This document shows, in pieces, positions 10,561-23,500 of a stretch of DNA of 64,000 nucleotides. Position 1 is the stretch's first letter. Each line of letters starts with the position of its first letter. Below the pieces are notes generated by a model. That model saw nothing but the letters and a program-made list of their open reading frames with translations, had not been told where the DNA came from and ran no database searches. The stretch is from positions 558,001-622,000 of the forward strand of contig JANFAH010000023.1 of the NCBI GenBank assembly GCA_024663395.1, written 5' to 3'. The stretch is from Pisolithus tinctorius (lineage: Eukaryota > Basidiomycota > Agaricomycetes > Boletales > Pisolithaceae). The position numbers and the translations under genes are program-made.

Positions 10561-12218
10561 CGGCTCAACCTTGCCAACATCGTCAGCTAGGTATAGTGTG
10601 TCTAGAGCACGCTGGGAGTGCGATAAGTGTCACGGCAGGTAACTCTGCGGAGAAGCTGTACATCTCTCGTTCCATGTATTCCTGGGGCAGGCGCAATAGC
10701 CGAGGTTTGTGCCAAATGGCTCGGAAAAAGTTGATCATACTAGAAATCCCTTAGATATCCCTTTAAGGTGGAAGAGATGGTAGGACGGCCAACCTCGGTT
10801 AAGATCACAGGGTGACCTCTGAATACAGGATACGTCAAAAATTGGTACCCAATGTGAAATGCCGCTCACGTCAACGGTGGAACGGTCCGGTCTTGGTGCA
10901 GTGCATCTTCGCCATTCGAGAAGTCCCTGGGTACTGCGCCATACAGCATGTAGTTGAGCTCATACTCCTGCTGTGAGGGAGCTAAATCCCGAGAGAATGA
11001 TGACGGCGAATGGTCCAACATGGCATACATGTTAAGCATCAGTGTCGTGTGGGATGAGTGTCTGATCTGCAGAACGGATCACGCGGGCGCGGAAAGCTCT
11101 AGGAAAAGGAATGTTTGAGTGTTAGCAAGGGAGAGACGAAGCCTTCGGCTGCATGAGGGCTACGGCGTAGCCCACAGGTACTTAAGTATGTTTCCAGCGT
11201 GGAAATGTTGGCACGCTGCCACCGAAGGCCGCCAACAATGAAAAAACGCGTCACGAAGACAGCTCCGTAAAAGGCTAGTCTTCCAGATGGGTCAAATAGA
11301 ACCTTGAAATACACCAATCCAGCTATGGAGCTGTATGGAGATGATCGTGTGGATGCGCCCTTGACATCCGTATATGTACCAACACAGTGTCGCCGCGGAA
11401 GTAAACGTTCGCTGGAATCTACCGAAGATAAGCGAACATCTGCACTTCAATAAGTCCCTTACGCCATAGCGGAAGGTTCCACGCAACGGGGACCTTAAGA
11501 TAGCAGCAGTTCCACGAGTGAATTATTCCGGTGGATCGCGGCGCACGCCACCAGTGACCTCAACGCAATAAGTAATTCCGGAGTAATGGAACGGTATGTC
11601 TCCGAGACCCCCGAAACCAGTGGAGGTGAAAGCTTATTGCCCCCTAGTATCAGCGTCACAGGACCTGGTCTTGAGGGAACTCAATGCTGTGGTAATGAAT
11701 GCAGGTCATCATCCTCGGCGGGACCTGGATCATTAACATTCGTAGCAACCTTGTGGCCCTGTGAATCTTCGATAAGAACATTCCGAGATCATACCGGAGG
11801 CCAAAATACGAACCATCTTATGTAAACCTGTTCACCGGAACGGGGTGCAATAGTGGAGAGAGAGAGCCGTGGAACAGGTACAGTTGGACGAATCAAAGTT
11901 TATCAGATTGTTACCCAATAATTTAGCAGAAACCGAACGACATGACTTCTATTTGTTTGTGGGTGTTTGATGCTCAGTGATGGGATATCAGCGTTCATTC
12001 ACGACCACAGTCATAGGATGGAACAGAAGCAGCTCGTATAAAAAGATGAGCAACGACCACGACCCCACGAGGAAGTAATCAAACACCACGGCTGAATAGG
12101 ATTCCTTTTGCAGTGTACGTAAGACCTGTGTACAGACGGAAAAAAAGTCTATCAAATTCGTCGAACAGAAGAGGTATCCATAGGCCTCACCAGAAGATAG
12201 CAATCTTTGCCTACTAGC
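10561..12218. other. 5' region of copy 4 and spacer
   Basis: 10,561-11,560 is the duplicated 5' region of the long-form finger gene. 11,560-12,218 corresponds to 48,940-49,440. No further gene recognised. Confidence 0.35.
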
Positions 12219-13233
12219 CTACGCGGCATTTCGTTTTGAGCGACGGAACCCAATGTGCCTCTCTCTAAAATGCCTTAAAATAAATTTACGTATCTTCTTC
12301 TCGCTACAAGCACCGCATGTGACGCGGGTGCTACCTGATATGTTGACGATGCCGTGGACTACGGCCAGATGGTCCTGGCAATACCAACCGACGAGTTCGC
12401 CGCATATACGCCCCTTATTGTCTTTCCACTCACAAGGCCTTCGATAGGGCTGTGGCGTTACTTGTGGAGTGCCGGCTGCTGTGTTTGTAAACTGAATTGG
12501 GATGGGGTGCACCCGGGAAATCTCCGAAGGAAAGGCTGTCGTGTCGGCTGTGGCGAGGGAGCCAACTGAACTGGCAGAGCGGTCGACGGCGCCGGCATCG
12601 TTGCTGAACGGTCCCAGGTACCCTTGGGGAAGAGCAAGATGTCTGGCGGGAACGTTGACTTCAGTGGCTTGAACCGAGACCATTAAGGAATCGAACTGTG
12701 AAAAGATGGAAGTCATTAATCAGTCCCTGCCGATGCAGACATCGAAGTCGAGCTTACGGCGACAGATCCCACGGCGGGAAAATAGGAAGGTCCCAAGTGG
12801 GACATACTGTAGTGATTCGCTGTTCCCTGTACACTGTCCTGGTGGCTGAAAACAGTAGCGGTTTGCAGGTAATCCACACGGAATGTGGACTGTCCGGATA
12901 TAGCTGGTGCATCCGATGTGCGCGGCTGCTGGAATATGGTAAAAAGCGTAAGCAGGCTACACCGAAGATAAATGTGGATGGTCTTTTCACCTCGGGAAAA
13001 TCATAATGAATACTACCACTGATGCAGAAGATGACAGTGAGGTGCTGGCACATTGCAAAGAGGTGGCGTAAGGCCTACTCTGGTGGCAAAGAATTTGTCC
13101 GCTTTCCTAGCAAATCTTCATCTGGGGGGAAGCAGTCGCTGTCTTCCAGATCGTAGTGAAGATAACAAGCAGACGCGTCGTATTCCTCCACGGGGGTGGG
13201 GACTAAGGTCGAAAAGCGAGGCTGAGAGAACAT
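12219..13233 (-). CDS. Cys/His-finger family protein, copy 5 (short form, complete finger)
   Basis: Minus strand with its own promoter. The ATG ends at 13,233 (MFSQPRFSTLVPTPVEEYD...LLGKRTNSLPP). A small second exon lies around 13,036-12,990; its phase is uncertain. Exon 3 runs 12,928-12,758 (QPRTSDAPAISG...TVFSHQDSVQG). A 61-bp intron (GTAAGC...CACAG) joins it in phase 0 to exon 4, 12,695-12,219. Exon 4 carries CEWKDNKGRIC with DHLAVVH, then CGAC-x11-H-x4-H (RHFRERHIGF), a full pair of Cys/His sites, and ends in basic FRRSKRNAA. The gene seems intact apart from the unsure exon 1-2 junction. Binding to nucleic acid is inference from the finger. Confidence 0.55.
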
Positions 13234-13239
13234 AATTTT

Positions 13240-14760
13240 GAAGGGGTTGGTGGACAGAAAACGAGCTTGAAGAGGGGATTCCGCTCAGAGGCCTGCATTT
13301 ATATACGAAGACTATGGATTCTTTAGAACATGGACCAAGGAAGGCAGCCAAGTATCTGAGGTGGGAATGTGATGGCCTCGTTCGCAATTGAATTGACTGG
13401 AAAAAGGCAGACATGAGAGACATTTGGGGACCCGCAATACATATGGAGGCGGTGGATTCCGATGTTGGAGGGCAGCCCCGGTTGGACTAAAAACAGCAAA
13501 GGACGCCAAATAAGCGGATCTCAAGCTGGAAGTTGACAGCAAACTGCAAGAAAGAATTAACAGAAAGTCCTGTAAAACTCCGACGGCGTTAACTTACTTC
13601 CAGAAATCTGTGACCACCACTTGCACCCCGGTATTATGGGCGGGTTGGGGGGTTAAATTTCACTCGATTGAAGAACTTCCTCTAACTCCAGAAGCAGGCC
13701 GCTATCTCGACTGCAACCTCGCCTTGGAGAGAAGCCTACCAAGGCAACCATTGGGATGCCGAACAGTCAAGGAGCGACTGACTGCGGAGACAATGAATAT
13801 AATTCAAAACTACGCATATAGCGAGTACACAGGAACCAACCCAGGAGACCCCCCTGGGTAATGCAACTGGCTGCTGTGGATGTTCGCACCCAGCCGATTC
13901 GTCTGGTTGGCGGTGCTGGCCGAGGAAAATGAAAGTCCAAGTAGAACCATGGCGTGTCCGTTCGCGGTGTTGGGGTGCTCTGCACTCCAACACTGCATCA
14001 CCAGACTACATCTTGTCACGGTGATGAGCCCAGGGATGCGTGGCGGCGGTTCTTGGTATCTTTTCCTTTTCTTTCGGCTGTTTGTCGCAATTGGTCAATC
14101 AGGACTGAGATTTACCGCTGGAGGTTATACTTACATGTTCACATGGTCCCGTACAGCCCTCTAACCTTGCAACCTACATATGATAGCGCGGAATCCTAGG
14201 TATCAGCCTAGAATCGCACAGAGAGCTAGGAGGGGGAAGTAGGGGGAAGGTTTTTAACATGGGGGAGTCGCTGCTTATCAACTCTCAATCGCCAGATATA
14301 TGTCAGGTACAGCGTCTATCGGCTAAAGTCCCGCCAACAGACGCCTGGGGGAAGCGAGTAACCTCGCTTCGATGTTGCTCGATTTTGTGCAGTGGGCAAT
14401 ACAGGCCGTGCCAGCGAAAGTAGCAAGGAAGGACATTGCTTGGTGGGAATCGTGCGCCGTCATACCAAAGAATGACCTGGATGTGGCTGTTTTCTGACAC
14501 AAAATCCGAGAGCCAGAATGAATCCATGGTAACTGTTGAACCATGAAATGCTAACGAAGCTACGCTGAGTGCCATGTCAGTGCAAGATCGGGGAATATTG
14601 AGCTGTGGAATACTAACCAAGAAGTGACAACTGGATACCATGTCAGTATAAGTAACCCGGAAAGGCTGTAAAACAGTGTACTTACACAACGGTGCCTCGT
14701 TGGCACATTGCAAGGGCGATGTGAGACGTTCATGACAACACCACCATCACGTGAGGTCAT
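13240..14760. other. Conserved spacer with a possible minus-strand exon
   Basis: Paired with 50,400-51,920. One minus-strand frame (about 14,019-13,850, reading SAEHPN, GLSFSSASTANQTN, LGANIHSSQL) is open in both copies, while a competing frame gains a stop in the partner, so it may be a real exon of an unrecognised gene. Another conserved minus-strand stretch lies at 14,500-14,300. No product can be named. Confidence 0.35.
13298..13306 (-). promoter_or_regulatory. TATA box of finger gene copy 5
   Basis: GTATATAAATG on the minus strand, about 65-70 nt upstream of the ATG ending at 13,233. It is retained in all three short-form promoters. Confidence 0.55.
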
Positions 14761-14870
14761 ATCATTGATCAGGTTGGCCAAATGATGGGCCACAAATCCG
14801 AAAAAAGCTGCTCCTGTGAGTCTGCTGTGTCAACGTGCAACACAGTGCTGTATTTTTCCATTGGTGTATC

Positions 14871-15996
14871 ATGTCAAAGCGCGAATAAAATCCCGATACA
14901 GATGCAGATTACGATAGTTTTGATGAAGAAGTATGTGTTTATTCGCTTGCAATACTTATCATCTTCGCTGATACCACTACCTCAGTAGACACCCGCTTTT
15001 GTTGACGTTGACTTTGATTTCTTCAATTTGAACGCTGAGGTCGATTACCATGCTATCAATCGGTTATTGATTCAACTGTTCGACGCGGGCGCTGAAGGCT
15101 TGCAGACAGGAAGGTTAACAGATTTGATCTTGTTGGCAGCGAACTCTGGCGTCGAGAACACCATCAAAACAGATGGCAAAGAGAGCAACCCGTGTGCTCT
15201 TCCTACTGTCTTGAGCTGCGATGCATACCGAGTACGATTACTTCCTTATTTTAATTTCTTAGCGTTCACTGATGGACAAAACGAGCACAGGATAGTCCTG
15301 CTGTGAAGGCTCTCATAGGGTAGTGCATGCTGCCAAAGATATCAGCGGATCTTACCCTCTACAGCACGCTGTCTTTGCTGCTTGCACCAAAGATACAGGT
15401 TCAAAATCAGGCCCAAGCGCACCTAGGACTTGTCTTGAGTGAACGCTTGATCAACATGCCGGTACAGGTCGTCCCACCCATGTATCGTATGCTCGTCGAC
15501 AAATCACAGGACGCAGTCGCAGACGTATGCCTTTTCACACTGTCATTTGATTAGGTCATATTGATTCCAAATGCCGTGTAGGGTGATCCTTATAATTTCA
15601 CCCACTCCAGTGCGTACCGCCTGACACCCGAAGAGGAGGAGACAGCTACTGTGCAGAAAGATTCGACACGATACAAGTTAGTAGAAAGTTCTGAGTTAGG
15701 CAGGTGCAGAAATAGTGTATGTGGATTCCATCCACAGGATGGGAAAATAACCTGTATTGCGCAACGCGTGGAATTCCGCTACCGTTGTCACTGGAAATTC
15801 GAGTGGCCAAAGGAAATACCGGCTATGAAAGGGATGAGTTTGACACCAAACTTCATGCAATTTTGCATAAACCAAATACCAAATACAAGGGGACCTGTTC
15901 AGGTTACCGTGCTAGGTACTCCTATCTTGCAGCAAATTTTCGCAGACTTTCGCACGTTGGTGGACTGTTGCCTGTTGACTAGGGAACCCCTAGATG
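14871..15996 (+). pseudogene. BCP1: BCP1/BCCIP relic, copy 2 (best preserved)
   Basis: ATG at 14,871 (MSKRE, then an early stop), an acidic stretch DADYDSFDEE, and an intron GTATGTG...CCTCAG. The next exon reads VDVDFDFFNLNAEVDYHAI, RLLIQLFDAGAEGLQTGRLT, IKTDGKESNPCAL and VLSC, the diagnostic BCIP-family order. Further pieces read ALYSTLSLLLAPK, ERLINMPVQVVPPMYRMLVD (15,450-15,500) and AYRLTPEEEE. Stops (for example the stop where VEYM is expected near 15,322) and frame changes break it. BCP1 in yeast chaperones ribosomal protein Rpl23 and exports Mss4; this copy should be inactive. Confidence 0.75.
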
Positions 15997-16057
15997 TAGA
16001 TGAAAGTTCCAATGAAACTATCGTGTATGATGTTAGATTTGCACAAAAATTAACATT

Positions 16058-16216
16058 AGTCTGAACACAAATTGAATTAACCTGAACACAAACTGAGTTA
16101 ACCCAAACATAAGTTGAATTAACCTGCACACAAGCTGAATTAACCCAAACACAAGCTGAATTAACCCAAACACAAGCTGAATTAACCCAAACACAAACTG
16201 AATTAACCTGAACACA
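16058..16216 (+). repeat. 21-bp minisatellite, about 7-8 units
   Basis: Unit CTGAATTAACCCAAACACAAG repeated with variants, followed by a poly-T run. It sits just inside the border between CpG-rich duplicated DNA and CpG-poor transposon DNA, so it may be a subterminal repeat of the Plavaka-type element. Confidence 0.8.
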
Positions 16217-17428
16217 TCAAAATTTTCTCTCACATGTGGTTGTACAGTTCTTTTTTTTTTTTACAGGAAACAATTTATTAGAAAGATCATAAATCCATGT
16301 TTTCTACTTTGTGGCTATAGAGGCAGCTATAAGGTAGTATGTGCTAAGAAGAAAGTTGAGTCATTGGGTATCATATATGCCAAGAGATGAACATGAGATT
16401 ATGCGGTAAGCACAAATACTAACTAGATGCAAGGAGAGGGAGGGATGCTGGTAGGCTCAAAATTGGAAGTTACAATTACCTTTCCATGGGTTTGTCAAAG
16501 AGGTATCAATCGTAAATGAACTTGATGGGGCCAGTTGAGTATGGGTTTGGATAGGAGTTGAGGGAAGAGTCAATGGTGGTGCAGGAGGCAGGGGAAGTTT
16601 GTCACTGGGGGCTGTGACATCCATGGGGCCATCAGTGAGGTCAATGGTGTCGGGTGTTGTACTGGTTGAGGGACCAGCATGTGAAGGACCAGCTTCTTCA
16701 GAGTCCAAATCATGAACTGTCCATCAGGTTAGTGATATAAAACTTAGATGGTGACTGGACCTACCATCAATGCAATGTCTTTTGATACCATCATCAGTGA
16801 AACAGTCAGCCAAGGTAACTGCTCATAGCAACTCACTGCTGAACTAGCAGTTTGTAGTGAGTTGTAGTAGCTTGTAGCGCGTGGTAGCAAATTACCATTC
16901 TAAAGATGCAGGTGTAATCATGTACATGGACTATCAGTTATCTGACTGGGAAGCAGTGGCAATCATGATGATCAAGTCCTGATTATCTGTTCGCAAGGAT
17001 ATGACTCAAGTGCATTGTAAGATTAAACAGAATGCCATTGGTAATCATGTGCAGCAACTACTGGTAACTAAGAATGGCATGGAAAACCTCTTTATCTGCA
17101 AAGCTATTGACATAGAACTCTTGTCCAACCTCCAGGCAGTTGTCACAGGTTAACCCAGGCGGCGCCTGTGCACTGAACTTGGGGATGAGTTGGACAGCCT
17201 GATGAACATCATCCAAGCAAATGATATCTCCTAACTGCTGGCCATTGCTTCAGAAGTGCTGCTGAGTGACAAACATTTCAATCTTGGGAGCAGGCACAGC
17301 AACACGTATACCATCTACCACTGCAGAATGGGCACTGGAGAAGTTGAAGAACTTGACATAAAGGAGGGGTGGGGATGAGGGAGCGGTGATAGGTTGTAAA
17401 ATTGCTCGAACTTGGGCAACAAGATAAC
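16217..17428. other. CpG-poor transposon sequence, no sure gene
   Basis: A minus-strand frame at 16,708-16,457 (DSEEAGPSHAGPSTSTTPDT, then proline-rich) could be the C-terminal tail of the Plavaka-type protein or an unrelated low-complexity frame. The rest shows no frame of note. Confidence 0.3.
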
Positions 17429-20318
17429 CTAGAATGGCACTGTCAGTGAGAGTAAAAAGCGATAAGGAATATAAAGCATACGTTCATCCACATGACTGGC
17501 TGAAATAACATCACCACTCTTGTGGCATATCAGGACAGTGTTTGCCCAACCCCATGGCATATTGGTGCTCAGGGGGACAGCCTGAATTGTTTGAGGTGGT
17601 GACAGGGAGAGGGGGTCCTGTGCCAAACACTGCTGAATGTGAAACTTGTCCCAGGCATGAAAGTGCGAGAAAGGGAGGGGAGAATTGGGTGAAGAGAGAT
17701 GGCAGCCATGGTGGCTTGTGTATGACTGACCCAAAAAGAAGTCTCCCAATGCAGGTCACAGGTCATGTATCAAAAGGGGAGCTGCATCATCAATGGGGAT
17801 GCTAGGAAAGTGGGGCTTGGCAGTAAGGAGAAATGCAGTGGAGTTGTCAGAAGAAATATGAGACTGGCTGCTGTTGAAGATAGACTTCCTGGGTGCTACA
17901 GAGCCCATGTACCATTCATTTGGCAATACATTGGAAATCCAAGTTGATTCCAGGTAGTGAATCTGCATCTGCATAGCCTTGTACAGCATCTCATTGATAA
18001 GAGGTGCACCTGCCATCTTGAGCATGGTGAAGAGCTGGAAAAACTGTTGTTTTTCTTGTCAATCAAGAAAACAACAACATTGTTTATGGAAATCATGGCG
18101 ATTGGAGAGGCAATAGGGAGCCTTGACATGGGTAATATGACACCTTTCCATGATGTTGCTGCTCCATTGGTAAGGAGCACCCATAGCATGCGTGCTCTGT
18201 ATGACGTGTTGAGCCAACTCCAGCTTTGGGATCTGGAAGTGTTGAAGTGGTCTGTTTTTTCCTTGGTGACCTCCAGCAGAAATGACACTTTGTTTATAGT
18301 GATGGAACTCCCACAGTGCTTCTGTGAGCAAATGTAGGGTCTCATTGAAGTGATAGACATTCTGTGTGAGAAAAATAAACTCAGTAATTGCCCGAATGGT
18401 GCAAAGAACATTGTCCGGCAATGCCCCTGTGGCAACAATGGGCAGTACCTTTTCGAGATCACTATGTTCCCTGCCTGTGCACTGCTTGAGGGTGGAAATT
18501 CCATTCAGCCAATTACGTGTCCCAATTCTTGGCTGAAGGAGAGCAAGGTGACAATCGAGTTCTGTACCTCCAATAATATTGATAACCCAGCACAAGCAAT
18601 GGTCAAAGTAAAACTTGTGCCATTGATGGAGTGCATCCCCCCAATCCACCCAGAATGGTTCCACAATGCTGTTGAGATGCTTTTCCAAACATACCTTGTG
18701 GAATGCAGCAATATTGCATGGATCACAAGTGACGCATGCTTCATGGATAGCTGCAAGGGTATTCTGGTGGACATGGGGGGGATGAGGAGTGGGGTGACCA
18801 AAGTGGTCTGCTGTAGCAATGGAGATTGGAGAGTTCTTTGAGGAAACACAGGCCACAAGGAGCTGCTCGGGGTAATCTGTGATCCAAGTGGCAAGTGGTG
18901 TATGGATTATGTGAAGATTGCCATTGGGATCAGATAAGACCACACCATCACGATGGGCTAACTTTAAGTTCTTCATCATGATTGAAATGGCAAAGTGATA
19001 CATGCAGGAGGATAGAACAGCCTGTACAGCAGGCGAAACATTATGGAACTTCAGAATTGGGAGGTATGCAGCTAGTGCAAATGAATGTGATGTGGCCTTC
19101 ATCCACATGCCAGCATGAATATTAGCTAGGGAGAGCAAAAGTGGGTGCATTTCTTTATTGCCAGTACTGATTGTCAAAGGAGTCTTGTCTGAAGCACCAA
19201 TTACACCAAGGAAGGAATGACCAGTGGGTAATGAGTCCTATCACAGAAGTCTCGGCATCAGAGATGTACTTGATCAACATGTTACTGACCTGTATCTCCC
19301 AAGCCCAATCAGCACTCATGAATTCTCCATACACACGCTCCGTGCCATTCGGCATTTCCTCAAATTCTCGATATGGACTCATGTCCATACAATTGGCAAA
19401 TACCGGATTGCGAAAGAGGTGTTTGACCACCTCGAGGCCATCATGCCAATAAAGGACAAGCAGATCTTTCGTTTGATAAGACTCTACTTTAATTTCTTGA
19501 AAATGCCAACATGGGACTTCAGGCAAAGATTCAATATGTGCACGGAGATCCTTGGCAGTGTTGAATGAAACAGGGAAGTCTTTCGTCTATTTAACAGTGA
19601 GTATTCACACATGTGCTGGATGAGCACACTCACATGTTGTAGATGTAAGTAAGCATCGATCTCCTTCTGTGATAAGGCACCACTTGCCAGCCAGTTGGCG
19701 AGTTCCCACTCACCCTTTGATGAAAATGGATAATAAATGTTTTCAGAGTCATGTATATGTGTGAATTCATCTTGGTCCATGCACTGAAGATGATTCAAGC
19801 CTCCTTTGAGGCTCTCACCCTGATTTGGATGATACATTCATACATGCAGAGCCAATGCTGAAGGGGGGAGAGTTTCGGGAGATTTGTAGTGGGTGTCATC
19901 TTCAAGGGAATGGTGAACATTTGTGTGGTTGCTGTTCTCGCTATCATTGTCACTATCATCAAATGGGTTGTCAAAGTTCCTATTTGTGTCAACTAGAGAA
20001 TTTAAATGTTAACTGCATAAAGATTGTTGAATGCTACACACCATCATTAGCAGCATTGACATCGTCGAGGTATTCATCTCCAAAGGGCGACCCTACAGGC
20101 TCCATGCTGGGTAGGATTTGAACAAGCCACTGTCCACATGGCCCTGGCCCACACAGATGCTGCATCACAGCATCCCCTGTGGTAAATGGTGTAGTGCAGT
20201 TAGGGCAAGTGAAGCCAGTATTAGCTAGGGCAGGAAGAGTGATTGAGAAGGGATCTGAGGCAGCCATTCCAATACTGAAGTCCCAGGTTACTGTTCTTCC
20301 ACTTTTTACATGGGTCAT
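17429..20318 (-). pseudogene. Plavaka-type (CACTA-like) transposase relic
   Basis: Minus strand. The likely N-terminus at about 20,267 (MAASDPF) is followed by a Cys/His finger (CPNCTTPFTTGDAVMQHLCG). Then HIHDSENIYYPFSSKGEWEL (about 19,740-19,680), NPVFANCMDMSPYREFEE, and ERVYGEFMSADWAWEIQ (about 19,320) follow. The core at 19,177-18,059 includes STLKQCTGREH, VLPIVATGALPD and MGAPYQWSSNIMERCHITHV. This order is that of Agaricomycete Plavaka transposases, in which a DUF6830-type tail follows. The frame breaks at least near 19,480, 19,180 and 18,060, and the DNA is CpG-depleted, so the gene is dead. Some breaks may be introns. Confidence 0.65.
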
Positions 20319-20513
20319 GAAATTTTAAAAATGGATAATGGGCAAACTTACCAGGGGAATAAGTGACAAGGATCATCATAGAGATGGGGATCTGCAGTCA
20401 GTGGTTTACACGTGTCCCTGACCATTGAGTAGTGATATAGGATTAGGGTTAGGAGTTGTGCTCCCTCAAACCACCTTCTACTGCTAAGTGCACTAGTACT
20501 TACTGGTCCCAAT

Positions 20514-23500
20514 ATGTCCACACAGTCATCAGGAAATCGCTCAATCAGCACACCACAATCCAGTCAATTTGCCCTTCTGTTGATCCCTCCTTCATTGAAA
20601 ACAAATATGATGAGCCCTCCACTAACTAAGTCAAGGGAGGAAGAGGTTTTGGATCGTGTTGCATTATCACCCAAAAGTCTCAAGTGCACCCACTTTCAGC
20701 TGGCCTTGCCATCTGATAAAAGTAGTGGTTCTCCATGCAAAAAGACCAAGAAACTGGTCACAATGGTCAGGAAATCTTGTAAACAGCTAGACTTGATATT
20801 GACAATGAGATACAGACTACAGCCAACATATCTCCAGAGGTTGAGGACCTTTGCTCTCATTGGATGCTGCAGCTTGCTCGGGCCAGCTGAGATGCATTTG
20901 CTGCAGGTGTCAAGTATCAGCGCCTCCGCCTTCGAGAGATTGAATTGATGCGAATGATCACTATGGATGACTTTGAGGAGGCAAAGACCTTTCTGAAAGT
21001 TGCTGACTGTCAGGTTGGGGAGGTCAAGCATATCCTTAGCTGTGAAGGAAGCTTAGGATTATTTAACCCTGGCATCAAACTTTTACTGGTAGATGACAGT
21101 AACACTGGGGACAGTGACTTTTCTGGGTCAGAATGTGAAGGTTCTGCCTCCCCCATCCCTTCCGATTTTGATAATGCTTGAATTCTTTATGCCCATCGTA
21201 CATTGTAGTATACTTGTTGTTTGTTCTATATGTCTATGTGCTGTGTTGTGCTGTAGCTGTGCAATGTCCACTTATGTCTGTACTAAGCATTGGCATGTTG
21301 GCATGAATGCAGCGATTTCGAGGCACACCACATGTTGCAACTTCTGCACCTCACCCCAAAGTCAGCATCCTATATGGTCTTCTGTCCATGGAGCTTCAGT
21401 AAGTTTAACCTGCTATGGCACCATTTTCATTTTTTGCCCAGCCGATTAGGTGTAGGGTCTATCATGAAGCACACCTGCAAACATGCATCCCCAGGGCTTA
21501 CTATATATACTACCCTACTGGTTCTTTCTAGCTATGGTCCCCCAGAGATTCCCCCTCATGAGTGTGCACTGTTTCATGCAAGTTCGATCCTGATGGCCTG
21601 CCCCACCTTCATTCTACAGGCTCAAATCCTCCTTCCGAGTCAAGAGGGTGTGGTAGTAGTGCAGGTGGTCGTGGTCATGGCTGTAGTCGCAATCAAGCAT
21701 CATCAGTGACCAGTCCTGTGGAATGTCTGCCACCATTCCATCCAATCAAATACCATGGCCCTGCTCCCTCTCAATCAGACACCAACACAACCAATATCGA
21801 ACCCGATGGGTACGGATCCTTCACTTATTATAATCACCTTGGTAAGACTCAATCAAGCTCAATTCGACACTAACTGACAACCCCCACAGGCGATGAGCCT
21901 TATCAGTCCATCCCACTGACCTTCCATGATACCATTCCCCCCCCCCCACCATGTTCATACATATCAGGCTGATATGAGTATGATTGATCCACCCCCAGCA
22001 TCTGAAAATCTGGTAGCATTCATGCCACAAATCACCTTACCCCAGCTGCCAGAAATGACTGCCACAAACAGACTTCAAGCAGCTGCTGTGATGATCCAGG
22101 TAACAATCCAATCAACTCTAAATCGATACACCCTTATGACGACTCGTTACCAGGTCACAGGGCAAGAAACGGATGTCCTGGCGACCCACCAAAGGTGTCG
22201 TGGGGCTTCTAGAGCCCCATCACAAGACCGACTTCGCACCTTCGCAGATTCGTCCATCTACTCTGTATTGTCATGACGAATGTCATTGCTCGGAACATTT
22301 TCAAGAACCCTGTCATCAAGAGTGACTTCTATCCACACTTCAAGCCAGGTATCTACATACGATGAAGATGGTGGGAGTGCACCCAGATGTCGGGCACCAC
22401 ACAGTACCCACAAGAAAAATGTCAATGCAGTAGGCCTTGCATGGTATAGAGAAGACATTCAGGAAGTGTTGAAGTACACATGCCAGGCATTAGCTAACAA
22501 AATGATTTTGAACGTTGGTTGGCCCCATGGCCAAAACACCTGCACAATTTGGAAGAGTACCATGCGTGAGTGTTTGTCACATGCAAATGTGGCATTGCAG
22601 GGTGGTAAGTCTTCCTGAAGCTTTGTGAGCCCTCGAGCCCTTAAACTACCACATAGATGTAGCGATGACGAAGGATATTGAAACACTGGTGAGTTTTGTG
22701 CATTTTTTGATAACATTCACTAATCTGCCTGACAGATTCTGAAGGCGCTTGGTCTCATACAGTCCAAAGCCATAGAATTTGGCAAAACCTACATGATGGA
22801 GTTCTTCAGAACCGACGATATTTGGCTTCTTGCAGACCCTCTGGTGTATACCCTATGGAAAACTTCACTATTGGAAAAACTCAAGGACCAAACTGGTATC
22901 ACCAACTTCTTTATGCACAAGCATGACAATAATGTGTGATTTTACAACCAATTGCATCTAACTGACATGTCTCTAGGGCCTCATCATAAGATGGTTCAGG
23001 AACTCCATTTTTGAGAGATTCCATACAAACTTCTGGTATACGCAATCAGTCTCCCCAGTTAAAACATTTGCCAGCAGTGACAAGACCATGCCAACACACC
23101 ACTCTCTGCTGTGGCAGTAAGCCAATAATTATTTCTGTGGATACCTCCAGACTAATTCATAAGCAGTTTACCTGTTCTCTCGACCATGTCACAATGGGAC
23201 GAACACACAATTCTGGTAGTGCAATCCAGTTCACTGGATTGGACTACTGCCCTGTATTTGATGTGTACTATGAGGGTTTTATTGAAGCATTGCAGAACAC
23301 TGCCATTGGGCCTGCTTTCACTGCCTGCCTCATGTGGTTGAATACACAGGGAATGTAAGTTCCCTTGCTTGGTGTTTTGACTATGGAAAATGATGACCAC
23401 TGCCAGGAAATTAATCTCTTCAAACCAAACTATCACATCTCCAAAGAAGATTCTGTGTGTATTCATACCCCGTGCAGATGAGGTAGTGGTCTATGAGGCT

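Larger units (their letters stand above)
8620..16025 (+). repeat. Segmental duplication B (partner 46,597-53,105)
   Basis: Collinear, direct, about 7.4 kb against 6.5 kb. It contains finger-gene copies 4 and 5, the stretch between 13,240 and 14,760, and BCP1 copy 2. Similarity stops at about 16,025 (gaaactatcg), where CpG-poor transposon DNA begins; in the partner it stops at about 53,105, in other sequence. Confidence 0.85.

Noticed and set aside
16058..16216. Telomere-like repeat (TTAACCC)
   Set aside because: The period is 21 bp and the unit is not a fungal telomere unit; it is a minisatellite.
17896..18504. 202-codon minus frame as a separate gene
   Set aside because: It overlaps the Plavaka-type transposase frame and carries part of the same sequence shifted by a frame break.
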